From Mesorhizobium carmichaelinearum (GTDB lineage: Bacteria; Pseudomonadota; Alphaproteobacteria; Rhizobiales; Rhizobiaceae), in contig NZ_FZQR01000002.1 of the NCBI RefSeq assembly GCF_900199455.1, positions 372,001 through 436,000 on the forward strand: a stretch of 64,000 nt of DNA, written 5' to 3'. Of this stretch, positions 35,931 to 44,791 are shown one piece after another. The first letter of the stretch is position 1. Each line of letters begins with the position of its first letter. Below the pieces are notes generated by a model. The model saw nothing but the letters and a program-made list of their open reading frames with translations. It was not told the DNA's origin and searched no databases. Both the position numbers and the translations under genes were made by a program.

Positions 35931-37357
35931 GACAGATCCAGCCTCCCGAAGCCGCTTTGCGCCGCCAGAAGATGAAGCCGGCTGCCGCTCCAGAGTGCTG
36001 CCGTCGCCGCGAGGTCGAGACCGAGCAGCGTCGGGCTGACGGTATCGGCGATCGGCAAGGCGATGCCGTGCGGATCATCAGTGGATTGCCACCAGGCCTC
36101 GCCGCGATCGTCGAGCAGGATCGCACCGGGCGGGAGCATGACGGGACAATCGGTGAGCCAGGGGGCTGTGTCCTGGCAAGCGACATGGGCCGCGAGCGGA
36201 TCGGCCGCGTCAAAGCCGAAATCCGGCCATTGCCCTGACGGGATATCGCCCTTGCGCTCGACCACCAACGCCCGCAGCGGCTGGCGCGCCGGATAAAAGA
36301 CCAGCCTTGCATCGAAGCGATCGCCCGAAGTGAAAGCGTTGGACCGGCGACCGGCAGAGGCCGGGAAATAGTCGAGCAGGAGAGCAAATTGCGGGGCGGC
36401 GCTGTTCAGGTCGAGCAGCCAGGTCGAATGGCTGACAAGGCCGTCGCGGCGCGTTTCGATCTTCTCGCCAAGCACCTCCCAGATGCTTTCGACCTGGATC
36501 GCGTCGGGATTGGCGAGCACCTGCTCGCGACTTTCCGACGTCGACACCAGCCGTCTCAGTTCGGCGTCGTCAGGCGTCGATCGCCATGCCTTGGCCAGCA
36601 GCACGAGTTTGCCGAGCTCGCGGATCGCCGCATCCGGGCGTTCTTCGCTGCGCAGACCCATCAGCCGTGACGGAATCTCGTCGATGCGGCCGGCGAGCGC
36701 CGTCGCCTTCATGTCGACCAGCCGTGCTGCAATCCGGCGGCACCGATCGCTGCTGTTGTCGACAAAGCCGGCAAGACCAAGCCGCAACTGATCCGATATC
36801 CATTGATCGAGTTCGTCCAAAGCCGCCGAGACCGAGGACCGCGTATCCTCGGCGCGCTTGCGCTGCGCGGCCTCGCGGCGCTCGATCGCGGCGGGATCCT
36901 CGACAGCAGCGTTTTCATCGTCGCGCGCGGCCTCGCCAATGCTCTTGCCTGCCGCGCCGGGCGCGGGTGCGGCCGGCTGCGCTGCGGTCTTCCGGCGACG
37001 GCCGAGCCAATCGTTCACCCATTCCGGCGTCGAGCCGGCGGCGGTGAAACTCGCCGGCGCGGTGGCAGCGATCCACATCAGCGCGAGAGTGTGCTTGCAG
37101 GGGAACTTTCGCGACGGACAGGTGCATTTGTAGCCGTGGTCACCGGTGTCGACGACGACGCGATAGGGATTGGAGCCGGAGCCCTGGCATTCGCCCCAGA
37201 TAAGCGCCAGCTGTTCGTTCTTTTCGAGCCGGGGCCAGTTCGATTGCTTGGTCAACTTGGAAGCGGAGCTCAGCGACGCCTGGTCGGGCGCGAGCGCTTC
37301 GATGGTTTTCAAGTCAAATTCCAAGCCGCGCCTCTCGTCGCTCGAACAAACGCCCAT
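35927..37357 (-). CDS. SWIM zinc-finger protein of the MoxR/VWA operon (YehQ-like)
   Basis: The 476-residue protein has a SWIM zinc-finger at Cys78-x-Cys80-x6-Cys87-x-His89 (CTCPSRKFPCKH), which binds nucleic acid or protein. A low-complexity Ala/Pro linker follows near residues 125-170, then a large C-terminal domain of unknown fold. It is the first gene of the operon and corresponds to YehQ in E. coli by domain, though it is shorter. The ATG ending at 37357 gives the family start (LEFDLKTIEALAPDQASL follows soon after); the extension to 37681 lacks similarity to anything recognisable. The promoter should lie in 37358-37517. Confidence 0.82.
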   Translation of the reverse strand: MGVCSSDERRGLEFDLKTIEALAPDQASLSSASKLTKQSNWPRLEKNEQLALIWGECQGSGSNPYRVVVDTGDHGYKCTCPSRKFPCKHTLALMWIAATAPASFTAAGSTPEWVNDWLGRRRKTAAQPAAPAPGAAGKSIGEAARDDENAAVEDPAAIERREAAQRKRAEDTRSSVSAALDELDQWISDQLRLGLAGFVDNSSDRCRRIAARLVDMKATALAGRIDEIPSRLMGLRSEERPDAAIRELGKLVLLAKAWRSTPDDAELRRLVSTSESREQVLANPDAIQVESIWEVLGEKIETRRDGLVSHSTWLLDLNSAAPQFALLLDYFPASAGRRSNAFTSGDRFDARLVFYPARQPLRALVVERKGDIPSGQWPDFGFDAADPLAAHVACQDTAPWLTDCPVMLPPGAILLDDRGEAWWQSTDDPHGIALPIADTVSPTLLGLDLAATAALWSGSRLHLLAAQSGFGRLDLS

Positions 37358-37517
37358 TGCCAGTATAGATGGCCTGATGTGACGGATTCTTGTAGCAGCA
37401 GAGGGATAGAGGTCGATACAGCCGACTGCAATAGTTGCGCCGGCCGATCCGGCCCGCAGGCAGACAGCTGTTTTTCGGCGATGTCTCCCGACAGAATGCT
37501 TATGCGACGGATATGGC

Positions 37518-38549
37518 TTATTGCAGCGTCCGCAATGGCGACTGAACAGCGCGGTCATGCGCGATGCCGGCATCGGCATCGCCGATCGCTCTATCGAGAC
37601 CGGTCGCCACCACCGAGACCCGGAAGCGGCCTTCCATGCTCTTGTCGAAGATGGCGCCGACGATGATGTCGGCGTCCTCATAGACCTCTTCGCGGATGCG
37701 GGTGGCGGCCTCGTCGACCTCGAACAGGGTCATGTCGCGGCCGCCCGATATCGAGACCAGCACGCCCTTGGCGCCCTTCATCGACACTTCGTCCAGCAGC
37801 GGATTGGCGATCGCGGCTTCCGCGGCCTTCATCGCCCGGCTTTCGCCCGAGGCCTCGCCGGTTCCCATCATGGCGCGGCCCATGCCGCGCATGACCGATT
37901 TGACGTCGGCGAAGTCGAGATTGATCAGGCCTTCCTTGACGATCAGGTCGGTGATGCAGCTGACGCCGGAATAGAGCACGCGGTCGGCGATGACGAAGGC
38001 GTCGGCAAAGGTGGTCTTGGCATCGGCGATGCGGAACAGATTCTGGTTCGGGATGACGATTACCGTGTCGGCGGCCTCGCGCAGCCGCTCGATGCCCTCC
38101 TCGGCCATCTGCATGCGGCGCCTGCCCTCGAAGGTGAAGGGCTTGGTGACGACGCCGACGGTCAGGATGCCGGCCTTGCGCGCGGCTTGCGCAATGATTG
38201 GGGCTGCGCCGGTGCCGGTGCCGCCGCCCATGCCGGCGGTGACGAAGCACATATGCGTGCCGGCCAGATGATCCATGATCTCGTCGAGCGATTCCTCGGC
38301 CGCGGCACGGCCGATCTCGGGCAGCGAGCCGGCGCCAAGGCCTTCGGTGACATGCGCGCCGAGTTGGATCAGCCGCGTCGCCTTCGACATGGTCAGCGCC
38401 TGCGCGTCGGTGTTGGCGGCGATGAATTCGGTCCCCTGAAGTTGCTCCGTGATCATGTTGTTGATGGCGTTGCCGCCACCACCGCCGACGCCGATAACGG
38501 TGATCTTGGGTCTCATCTCGGAGATTTCCGGCTTCTTGAACTCGGCCAT
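37518..38549 (-). CDS. ftsZ2: Short FtsZ homologue lacking the C-terminal tail (FtsZ2)
   Basis: The 343-residue tubulin-family GTPase has the G-box [12 protein letters not shown] (residues 107-117), the T7 synergy loop [12 protein letters not shown], and both the GTPase and C-terminal tubulin domains. It ends about 15 residues after the second domain, so the long linker and the conserved tail that binds FtsA and ZipA are absent. Rhizobia such as Sinorhizobium carry a second FtsZ of this size. It can probably polymerise but not anchor itself like the main FtsZ. It stands alone, with no division genes around it. The ATG ending at 38549 fits; longer upstream frames are not conserved-looking. Confidence 0.88.
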   Translation of the reverse strand: MAEFKKPEISEMRPKITVIGVGGGGGNAINNMITEQLQGTEFIAANTDAQALTMSKATRLIQLGAHVTEGLGAGSLPEIGRAAAEESLDEIMDHLAGTHMCFVTAGMGGGTGTGAAPIIAQAARKAGILTVGVVTKPFTFEGRRRMQMAEEGIERLREAADTVIVIPNQNLFRIADAKTTFADAFVIADRVLYSGVSCITDLIVKEGLINLDFADVKSVMRGMGRAMMGTGEASGESRAMKAAEAAIANPLLDEVSMKGAKGVLVSISGGRDMTLFEVDEAATRIREEVYEDADIIVGAIFDKSMEGRFRVSVVATGLDRAIGDADAGIAHDRAVQSPLRTLQ

Positions 38550-39113
38550 GCCTTGCTTCTCCTTCGCCAATTGCGCGCGCTTCACGACCCACGAGCAGAC
38601 TGTCTCTAAGACATTGCAATCGACCGGCATGACGCGAATCAGTCCGTTCGGATGGGTGTCCCAAAAAGCCAGAGAGCGGCCGGACGTGCAAGTGCGGGGA
38701 AGGTCAAGATTTGTGATTGCGATATTGCAAATCGCAACGCGGATGCTGCGTGCCTGCAAACCAGGCCGAAAGGCCAGCAATTCCGGCTTCCTCGCGAATG
38801 TTGTGGCGAGGCGAGTTCCGACGCATAGCGCAAATGCTGATCATGCGTGCCAATCACCGGCAAAGCCAACGACGTGCCGGAGTGTCTCTACCGCGACTAC
38901 CGCGTACGCAGGCATCGTGCCGCGCGACCCGCCCCTTGGGCGCATTGCTACACGGCTTGCCGCGTAACGATTGAGGCGTCTATCATGTGTCGACAAATCG
39001 CTGACTTCGGCGTCCCGCCATTCTCGGCCCAATCAGGATCATCTGCGGCTGTCGTCGTCAGACCAGATTTTAGAACGCCAGATTTCAGAACGAATGAAGT
39101 AGCGCCCCCGCCA
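38550..39113. other. 564-base intergenic region between divergent ftsZ2 and gntR
   Basis: No convincing gene lies here. Short frames on both strands lack ribosome sites and family features. It must hold the ftsZ2 promoter and the gntR promoter. At 38717-38737, TTGCGA and TCGCAA form an inverted repeat around an inner TTGCAA. A 15-base imperfect tandem repeat lies at 39063-39092. No RNA gene was recognised. Confidence 0.6.
39063..39092 (+). repeat. Two-copy 15-base tandem repeat before gntR
   Basis: CCAGATTTTAGAACG at 39063-39077 is repeated as CCAGATTTCAGAACG at 39078-39092 with one change. The second copy ends 21 bases before the gntR ATG. Two copies of an activator or repressor half-site are possible. 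Because the period is five codons, a slipped coding repeat in an N-terminal extension is the alternative. Confidence 0.5.
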
Positions 39114-39812
39114 ATGGCCGACAAAACACAATTCGGGTTGAGCGCCGTCGACAGCGTGCCCCTGCATGAGAAGGTCTATCTGGAGCTTGTGCGGGCGCTG
39201 ATGTCCGGCCAGTTCACGCCCGGCCAGAAGCTGACCTCGCGCAAGCTCGCCAAGGAACTCGGCACCAGCGACATGCCGGTGCGCAGCGCCTTCATGCGGC
39301 TGCAGGCACTGCGGGCGCTGAGCCCGATGCCGAACGGCAGCGTCGAGGTGCCGGTCATTTCGGCCGAACGGTTTTCGCAATTGACCGCCGTGCGCACGAT
39401 CCTGGAAGGCTCGGCGACGGAGTTCGCGACAAAACGCATCAACGGCAACAATCTGCGGACGATCCGCCGCCACAGCACCGAATTGACCCTGGCGGCGCGC
39501 GGAGGCGATATCGACGACTATCTCAGGAAGAACTACGCCTTCAAATTCTCGATCTACCGCCATTGCGGCAACGAGCAGATGATCTTCCTGATCGAAACCG
39601 TCTGGATGCAGGTCGGCCCCTTCCTCAGGAACCTCGCCACGGGCTTCGAGGACGATCTCGCCTCGATCCTCGACATCGATTATCACGAGGAAGTCGTCGC
39701 CGCGATCGAGGCGCAGGACGCCGCCCGCGCCCGCGCGGCCATCGTGCGCGACATCGACGAAGGCGCGGCGCATATCCTGCGCCAGGCCAGATTTCCGGAC
39801 GCTAGGCTCTAG
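39114..39812 (+). CDS. GntR-family transcriptional regulator beside a PuuA-like ligase
   Basis: The 232-residue protein has a GntR winged helix (LVRALMSGQFTPGQKLTSRKLAKELGTSDMPVRSAF) and a C-terminal helical FCD domain with metal-ligand-like histidines in FSIYRH and IDYHEEV. It precedes a glutamine-synthetase-like gene by 220 bases in the same direction and probably controls it and an upstream or distant amine/amino acid pathway. The ATG at 39114 is chosen; an open frame continues upstream to 38847 through the tandem repeat, but contains no GntR-type sequence. Confidence 0.82.
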   Translation: MADKTQFGLSAVDSVPLHEKVYLELVRALMSGQFTPGQKLTSRKLAKELGTSDMPVRSAFMRLQALRALSPMPNGSVEVPVISAERFSQLTAVRTILEGSATEFATKRINGNNLRTIRRHSTELTLAARGGDIDDYLRKNYAFKFSIYRHCGNEQMIFLIETVWMQVGPFLRNLATGFEDDLASILDIDYHEEVVAAIEAQDAARARAAIVRDIDEGAAHILRQARFPDARL

Positions 39813-39926
39813 AAATGTCCCTTGGCTTTCCGCCTTCTTGCCTCTATGTTGCGATCGCAGATCGCGCAATTGGTTTTGAAATGCCTCCAGACATCCCGGT
39901 TAGTGACTTGAAAAAATAAGGAAAAA

Positions 39927-39946
39927 TATCCGGCAACTGTCGGATA
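39927..39946. promoter_or_regulatory. Candidate operator before the glutamine-synthetase-like gene
   Basis: TATCCG at 39927-39932 and CGGATA at 39941-39946 form a perfect inverted repeat with an eight-base spacer, 87 bases before the start codon. Its place between the GntR gene and the ligase gene makes it a candidate GntR binding site. Confidence 0.35.
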
Positions 39947-40032
39947 GGCTTCCCGAAAACTCACAAGCATTTTTTACCAGGGACAGTTCAGCCGATCAGG
40001 CTGAGGCACCTTCGAAAACCAGAGGTTTTAAA

Positions 40033-41388
40033 TTGAGCGATGCAATTGCGGACGTTCTGAGCTGGCTTGAAAGCAGAAGCGACATACAGAGCCTGAGGGC
40101 GGCGGTGTGCGACCTCAACGGCGTCATGCGGGGAAAACGCATACCCGTCGAGCAGGCCCGCAAGGCGCTGGAAGGCAAGCTGCGCATGCCCTACTCGCTG
40201 ATCGGGCTCGACATCTGGGGCGAGGACATCGAAGGCAACACGCTGGTCTTCTCTACTGGCGACGCGGACGGGCTTTGCCAATGGACCGGGCGCGGCATCC
40301 TGCCGGTGGACTGGACGGCGCATCCGACAGCACTTGTCCCGCTCTGGCTCGCCGACGAAAGCGGCGCGCCCTATCTTGGCGATCCCCGGCGGGCGCTGGC
40401 CCGCATCCTCGACCGCTACAAGGCACTCGGCCTGACCCCGGTCGCGGCGACCGAACTCGAATTCTATCTGGTCGATCCGCAGTCGCAGCGGCCGGTCGGG
40501 CCGGTCTCGCCGGTCACCGGGCGGCGTCTCGATTCCGACGCGGCGCTGTCGATCGACGAGATCGACGATTTCGAATCCTTCATCCATGACGTCTACGAAG
40601 CCTGCCGGGCACAAGGCATTCCCGTCGACACGGCGATCGCCGAAAACGGCGTCGGCCAGTTCGAGATCAATCTGAACCATGTCGCCGACGCGCTGCGGGC
40701 CGCCGACGATGCCGTGCTGTTCAAGCGCACGGTGAAGGGCATTGCCCGCAAGCACGGCTTTGCCGCCTGCTTCATGGCCAAGCCCTATGGCGATCGGGCC
40801 GGCAATGGCTTTCACGTCCATTTCAGCCTGGTCGACGCCGAAGGCCGCAACGTCTTCGACGACGGCACGGATCAGGGTTCGGAAATCATGCGCCACGCGG
40901 TCGGCGGGCTGCTGGCGGCGATGGCCGAAAGCACGCTGGTGTTCGCACCGCACTTCAATTCCTATCGCAGGCTTCGCCCGCGCTCCTATGCGCCGACCGC
41001 GGTCGCCTGGGGCTACGAGAACCGCATGGTGGCGATCCGCATTCCCGGCGGTCCGACCGGGGCGCGCCGCATCGAGCATCGCGTGTCGGGAGCGGACGCC
41101 AATCCCTATCTGGTGCTTGCGGCGATACTGGGCGCGGCGCTGATCGGTATCGAAAGGCAGATGTCGCCGGGCGACCCGACCGGAAGTGATGGACAAGGCG
41201 CGGCACCAGCCAAGCTGCCGCCGGACTGGGCCTCCGCGATCGCCACCTTCGAAAGCGGAACGCATGTGGCGGAAATCTTCCCGGCGATCCTGCGCGACTC
41301 CTTCGTCGCCTGCAAACGCCAGGAACTGAACACCTTCGCCCTCAATGTCAGCGACTTCGAGATCGAGACCTATCTCGAAAGCGTCTGA
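40033..41388 (+). CDS. Glutamine synthetase family protein, PuuA-like (gamma-glutamyl-amine ligase)
   Basis: The 451-residue protein has the type I/III glutamine synthetase catalytic pattern: ATELEFYL for metal ligands, ENGVGQFEINL, GNGFHVHFSL, and the nucleotide/glutamate arginine region RIPGGPTGARRIEHR. The short N-terminal beta-Grasp domain is like that of PuuA, which joins glutamate to putrescine or other amines. No biosynthetic adenylylation tyrosine region is seen. The substrate could be putrescine, another polyamine or ethanolamine. The only plausible start is the TTG at 40033, with GAGG about nine bases upstream; the next in-frame ATG is 30 codons inside the conserved domain. Confidence 0.82.
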   Translation: MSDAIADVLSWLESRSDIQSLRAAVCDLNGVMRGKRIPVEQARKALEGKLRMPYSLIGLDIWGEDIEGNTLVFSTGDADGLCQWTGRGILPVDWTAHPTALVPLWLADESGAPYLGDPRRALARILDRYKALGLTPVAATELEFYLVDPQSQRPVGPVSPVTGRRLDSDAALSIDEIDDFESFIHDVYEACRAQGIPVDTAIAENGVGQFEINLNHVADALRAADDAVLFKRTVKGIARKHGFAACFMAKPYGDRAGNGFHVHFSLVDAEGRNVFDDGTDQGSEIMRHAVGGLLAAMAESTLVFAPHFNSYRRLRPRSYAPTAVAWGYENRMVAIRIPGGPTGARRIEHRVSGADANPYLVLAAILGAALIGIERQMSPGDPTGSDGQGAAPAKLPPDWASAIATFESGTHVAEIFPAILRDSFVACKRQELNTFALNVSDFEIETYLESV

Positions 41389-41462
41389 GGCTCCACGGAC
41401 CATCAGCTTTGGCGCGGCGATAAAGCAAGGGGCTTGCGGCGCAGTCGTCAACCGGGCATAAA

Positions 41463-41481
41463 CATGATGATTTTTATCATG
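41463..41481. promoter_or_regulatory. Iron-responsive TGA-N9-TCA box before the AraC-type gene
   Basis: CATGATGATTTTTATCATG contains TGA at 41465-41467 and TCA at 41477-41479, exactly nine bases apart, within CATGAT/ATCATG arms. This is the IRO-box form bound by RirA in rhizobia. It touches the proposed ATG at 41486, which favours the in-frame ATG at 41525 as the true start or a leader-level block. Confidence 0.55.
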
Positions 41482-41485
41482 TATT

Positions 41486-42391
41486 ATGCTTGGAGACAAA
41501 CAGAAGTTGACCTTCGTTGCGCGCATGGAAAGCCGGATAGAGGGCTTTTCTGTCATCGGCGACCTGAAATGGCACCTGTGGGACGGCGTGGTTGCCGACC
41601 TCTGGGATGTCTCGTGCGGTGACAAGGCCGAGGGTTACTATGTCTCCCCCGATCCCCGACTGTTTGTCGCGCTCGACGTGGATGGCGACGGCGCCTTCTT
41701 CGTCGAAGGCGCCAAGGGCGAGCCGTGCCGCCACGACAGGGCCCTCTCCATGGCCTACATTCCGGCCGGCGTGCCGATCCGCGGCCGGGTCGAGGGGCTA
41801 CGCCGCATCCGGCATCTCGACCTGCATTTCGACGTGGCGACGCTGACGCGCCGCTTCGGCCGCAGCCTCGACCGCGAAACCTTGCAGATGTCGCGCTTCC
41901 AGTTTCGCGACGACCGCATCGCCATGCTGGCCGGCCTGATCGCCGCCGAATGCGGCAGCGACCAGCCGCTGCATGATCTCTATGGCGAGGGCCTGCTCAA
42001 TGCCTTGTTCGCCAGCCTTTTCCAGATCGACCCGCCGGATGTCGCCAGGCGTCGGTCACCGCTGTCGCGCCGCAAGCTGCGCCTGGTCACCGACTATATC
42101 GACGCGCACTGCCTGGACCGGATCCGGCTTGCCGATCTCGCCGCGCTCACCGGCCTGTCCGAAACCGCGATGAGCCATGCCTTCAAGGCGGCGACGGGCA
42201 TACCGCCCCACCGCTGGCAGATGCAGGCTCGGGTCGACAGGGCCAAGGCGATGATGGCGCATGATGTCGCCTCGCTTGCCGACATCGCCGAGGCGACCGG
42301 CTTCTTCGACCAGGCGCATCTGACGCGGGTGTTCAAGGCTGTGGTCGGCGTGACGCCCGGCGCCTGGATGAAGAGCGCCGACAGCCCGTGA
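41486..42391 (+). CDS. AraC-family regulator of the adjacent siderophore receptor
   Basis: The protein has 301 residues. The N-terminal ~180 residues form a ligand-sensing part. The C-terminal ~100 residues contain the two AraC helix-turn-helix units (LADLAALTGLSETAMSHAF and LADIAEATGFFDQAHLTRVF). AraC proteins next to TonB-dependent receptors, such as those controlling rhizobactin or ferrioxamine uptake, activate the receptor when the ferric siderophore enters. This gene is 136 bases upstream of such a receptor on the same strand. The start is uncertain between ATG 41486 and ATG 41525; neither has a strong ribosome site. Confidence 0.85.
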   Translation: MLGDKQKLTFVARMESRIEGFSVIGDLKWHLWDGVVADLWDVSCGDKAEGYYVSPDPRLFVALDVDGDGAFFVEGAKGEPCRHDRALSMAYIPAGVPIRGRVEGLRRIRHLDLHFDVATLTRRFGRSLDRETLQMSRFQFRDDRIAMLAGLIAAECGSDQPLHDLYGEGLLNALFASLFQIDPPDVARRRSPLSRRKLRLVTDYIDAHCLDRIRLADLAALTGLSETAMSHAFKAATGIPPHRWQMQARVDRAKAMMAHDVASLADIAEATGFFDQAHLTRVFKAVVGVTPGAWMKSADSP

Positions 42392-42476
42392 CATTTCCGC
42401 AACATGACGCCGCGATGTCCCTCGTTTGGACAGGAATGGACAAGCCGCCCAAATCCGTCCAATGACCCGCAGATAA

Positions 42477-42504
42477 GTTGAGATAAATGATCAAGTATCT
42501 CAAC
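42477..42504. promoter_or_regulatory. Double overlapping TGA-N9-TCA iron box before the receptor gene
   Basis: GTTGAGATA at 42477-42485 and TATCTCAAC at 42496-42504 form a perfect nine-base inverted repeat. Inside it two TGA-N9-TCA boxes overlap: 42479-42493 and 42488-42502. The pair ends 23 bases before the ATG. RirA control under iron is the best explanation; an AraC site is the alternative. Confidence 0.6.
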
Positions 42505-42527
42505 GACGACAGGCGGGGACTTTCCTG

Positions 42528-44717
42528 ATGAGCAGACTTTACCGGATGAAGGCGCTCCTGGCGGGCGGCGTCGCCGCTGTCGCTATGATCCCGCCGATGG
42601 CCGCCTTCGCGCAAACAGCGCCTGCGAGCACCCAGCTCGAACCGGTGGTGGTCGAGGGTGAGGCTGGCGGCAGCGCCACCGGACCGGTCAACGGCGTCGT
42701 TGCCAAGAAGACCACGACCGGCTCGAAGACGGCGACCGACATCAAGGAGATCCCGCAATCCGTCTCCGTGGTCGGCCGCCAGGAGATCGACGACCAGGGC
42801 GCGCAGAAGGTGGATGAGGCGTTGCGCTACACGGCCGGTGTCTTCGCCCAGCCGTTCGGCCCGGACAGCGACACCAACTGGCTGTTCATCCGCGGTTTCC
42901 AGGCGACCGCCACCGGCACCTACATGGATGGCTTGCAGCTGTTCAGCTACGGCTTCGGCGGCTTCTATGTCGACAGTTTCGGGCTCGAGCGCATCGAAGT
43001 GCTGAAGGGTCCGGCCTCGGTGCTTTATGGCGGCAGCAATCCCGGCGGCCTGGTCAACTATGTCAGCAAGCGTCCGGAGTTCGAACGCAAACGCTATGTC
43101 GAAACCGGCGTCAACGATGCCGGCAATGCCTATCTCGGCTTCGACGTCGGCGACGTGGCCAGCAACAACACGGTCAGCTACCGCATCAATGGCAAGGTCG
43201 CCGGCGGCGACACCTACAGCGACCTGCAGAACGGCTGGCGCGGCTTCATCTCGCCCAGCATCGCCTGGAGGCCGGACGAAGCAACCACGCTGACTATCCT
43301 GGCCAATTACAGCCACATCGACGAGAACCACAATGGCGGCAGCTTCCTGCCCTATGACGGCACGGTGACGGACCACATTGTCGGTGGGGTGAACTACGGC
43401 CGCATCGACCCCGATGCGAATTTCACCGAACCAAGCATCGATCCCTACACGCGTGAACAGGGCTCGATCGGTTATGAGTTCGAACACGATTTCGACAATG
43501 ACTGGACCGTGCGTTCCAACGCCCGCTTCACCGCCGCCGACATCAATGAGGTCAGTGTCTATCCGAACGGCTGGTCGCTGACCGGCGGGCCTACCGACCT
43601 GGCACGAATAAATTTCGACCACGACACCACGGCAATGACCTTCCTTCTCGACAACCAGATCGAAGGCAAGGTGACGACCGGTCCAATCGAGCACACGATC
43701 CTCGCCGGTCTGGACTTCAAGTACTACAACATCGATCAGATACAGTCCTCTGGCCTCTACGATCCCAACTACGACAATCCCATTGATGCCTTCCATCCGG
43801 TATACGGCTCGCCGCTGACGCCGCGCGTCAGCTACCTCAACCAGAACCTGACGCAGAAGCAGCTTGGCTTCTATGCGCAGGATCAGCTGCGTTTTGGCGA
43901 TGGCTGGCTGGTGACGCTGAATGGCCGCTACGACCGTGGCTGGCTCGACGCCGATAATCGTCCGACCTACTACTCGGCGAGTTCCAGCACGCAGAGCCAA
44001 ACCGTCGGCGATTTCTCCGGCCGCGCCGGGCTCGCCTATGAGTTCGCCAACGGCGTAACCCCCTATGCCAGCGTCGCAACTTTCTTCAATCCAATCATAG
44101 GCACCGACGCGATGGGCAATCTGTTCAAGCCCGAAGAGGGTACGCAATATGAAGTCGGCGTGAAGTATGTACCGACCTTTGTCGATGGCCTGTTCACCTT
44201 GTCGCTGTTTGACCTGACGCGTCAGAATGTGCCCTCGAATGTCACCCTGTTCACGCAGATGCAGACCGGCGAAGTGCGGTCACGTGGCGTCGAACTCGAA
44301 GGCAAGGTGGATGTAACCGATGATTTCCGGATCACGGGCGCATTCACCGCCTACAATCTCGAAATCACCAAGGATGCCAACCCGGCGCTCATCGGCAAGA
44401 CGCCCTTTATCGTCCCGGAAGTGATGGCCTCGGCCTCAGCCGACTACACATTCCGTGGTGACTGGTATGACGGCATCTCGATCGGCGGTGGTCTGCGCTA
44501 TATCGGCTCGTCATGGGCCGACAACGCAAACACGGCCAAGGTGCCGGCCGTGACACTGGCCGACCTGAAACTCGGCTACGAGAAGGAGAATTGGGGCGTC
44601 GATCTCAACGTCACCAATCTGTTCAACAAGACCTATGTCGCCAGTTGCCAGACGACGCTGACCTGCTCCTACGGCGAAGGCCGCTCGTTCAAACTGAAGG
44701 TGCACAAGAACTGGTAG
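42528..44717 (+). CDS. TonB-dependent siderophore receptor, FhuA/FoxA type
   Basis: The 729-residue outer-membrane protein begins with a signal peptide (hydrophobic core near residues 9-25, cut after AFA-Q). A plug domain follows (IPQSVSVVGRQEID, IEVLKGPASVLYGGSNPGGLVNYVSKRP), then a 22-strand barrel ending in a terminal aromatic Trp. The TonB-box-like segment LEPVVVEG lies near residues 36-43. A cysteine pair near the C-terminus (SCQTTLTCSYGEGR) is typical of ferric hydroxamate receptors. It imports a ferric hydroxamate-type siderophore with energy from TonB. The ABC permease for the next step is not in the window. Confidence 0.9.
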   Translation: MSRLYRMKALLAGGVAAVAMIPPMAAFAQTAPASTQLEPVVVEGEAGGSATGPVNGVVAKKTTTGSKTATDIKEIPQSVSVVGRQEIDDQGAQKVDEALRYTAGVFAQPFGPDSDTNWLFIRGFQATATGTYMDGLQLFSYGFGGFYVDSFGLERIEVLKGPASVLYGGSNPGGLVNYVSKRPEFERKRYVETGVNDAGNAYLGFDVGDVASNNTVSYRINGKVAGGDTYSDLQNGWRGFISPSIAWRPDEATTLTILANYSHIDENHNGGSFLPYDGTVTDHIVGGVNYGRIDPDANFTEPSIDPYTREQGSIGYEFEHDFDNDWTVRSNARFTAADINEVSVYPNGWSLTGGPTDLARINFDHDTTAMTFLLDNQIEGKVTTGPIEHTILAGLDFKYYNIDQIQSSGLYDPNYDNPIDAFHPVYGSPLTPRVSYLNQNLTQKQLGFYAQDQLRFGDGWLVTLNGRYDRGWLDADNRPTYYSASSSTQSQTVGDFSGRAGLAYEFANGVTPYASVATFFNPIIGTDAMGNLFKPEEGTQYEVGVKYVPTFVDGLFTLSLFDLTRQNVPSNVTLFTQMQTGEVRSRGVELEGKVDVTDDFRITGAFTAYNLEITKDANPALIGKTPFIVPEVMASASADYTFRGDWYDGISIGGGLRYIGSSWADNANTAKVPAVTLADLKLGYEKENWGVDLNVTNLFNKTYVASCQTTLTCSYGEGRSFKLKVHKNW

Positions 44718-44791
44718 CCACCCACTTAGTCACAGCGTGCCAAACAGGCCAGTGATGCTCCATCCGTCCGACAGACGGCGGATGCTTGCGC

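Noticed and set aside
38847..39113. N-terminal extension of the GntR regulator including the repeated five-codon unit
   Set aside because: No similarity to GntR proteins and the usual start region is at 39114. Kept only as a repeat observation.
44761..44784. CATCCGTC/GACGGcGGATG hairpin between the receptor gene and murR as a bidirectional terminator
   Set aside because: The stem is bulged and has no T run on either side, so it is not listed as a terminator.
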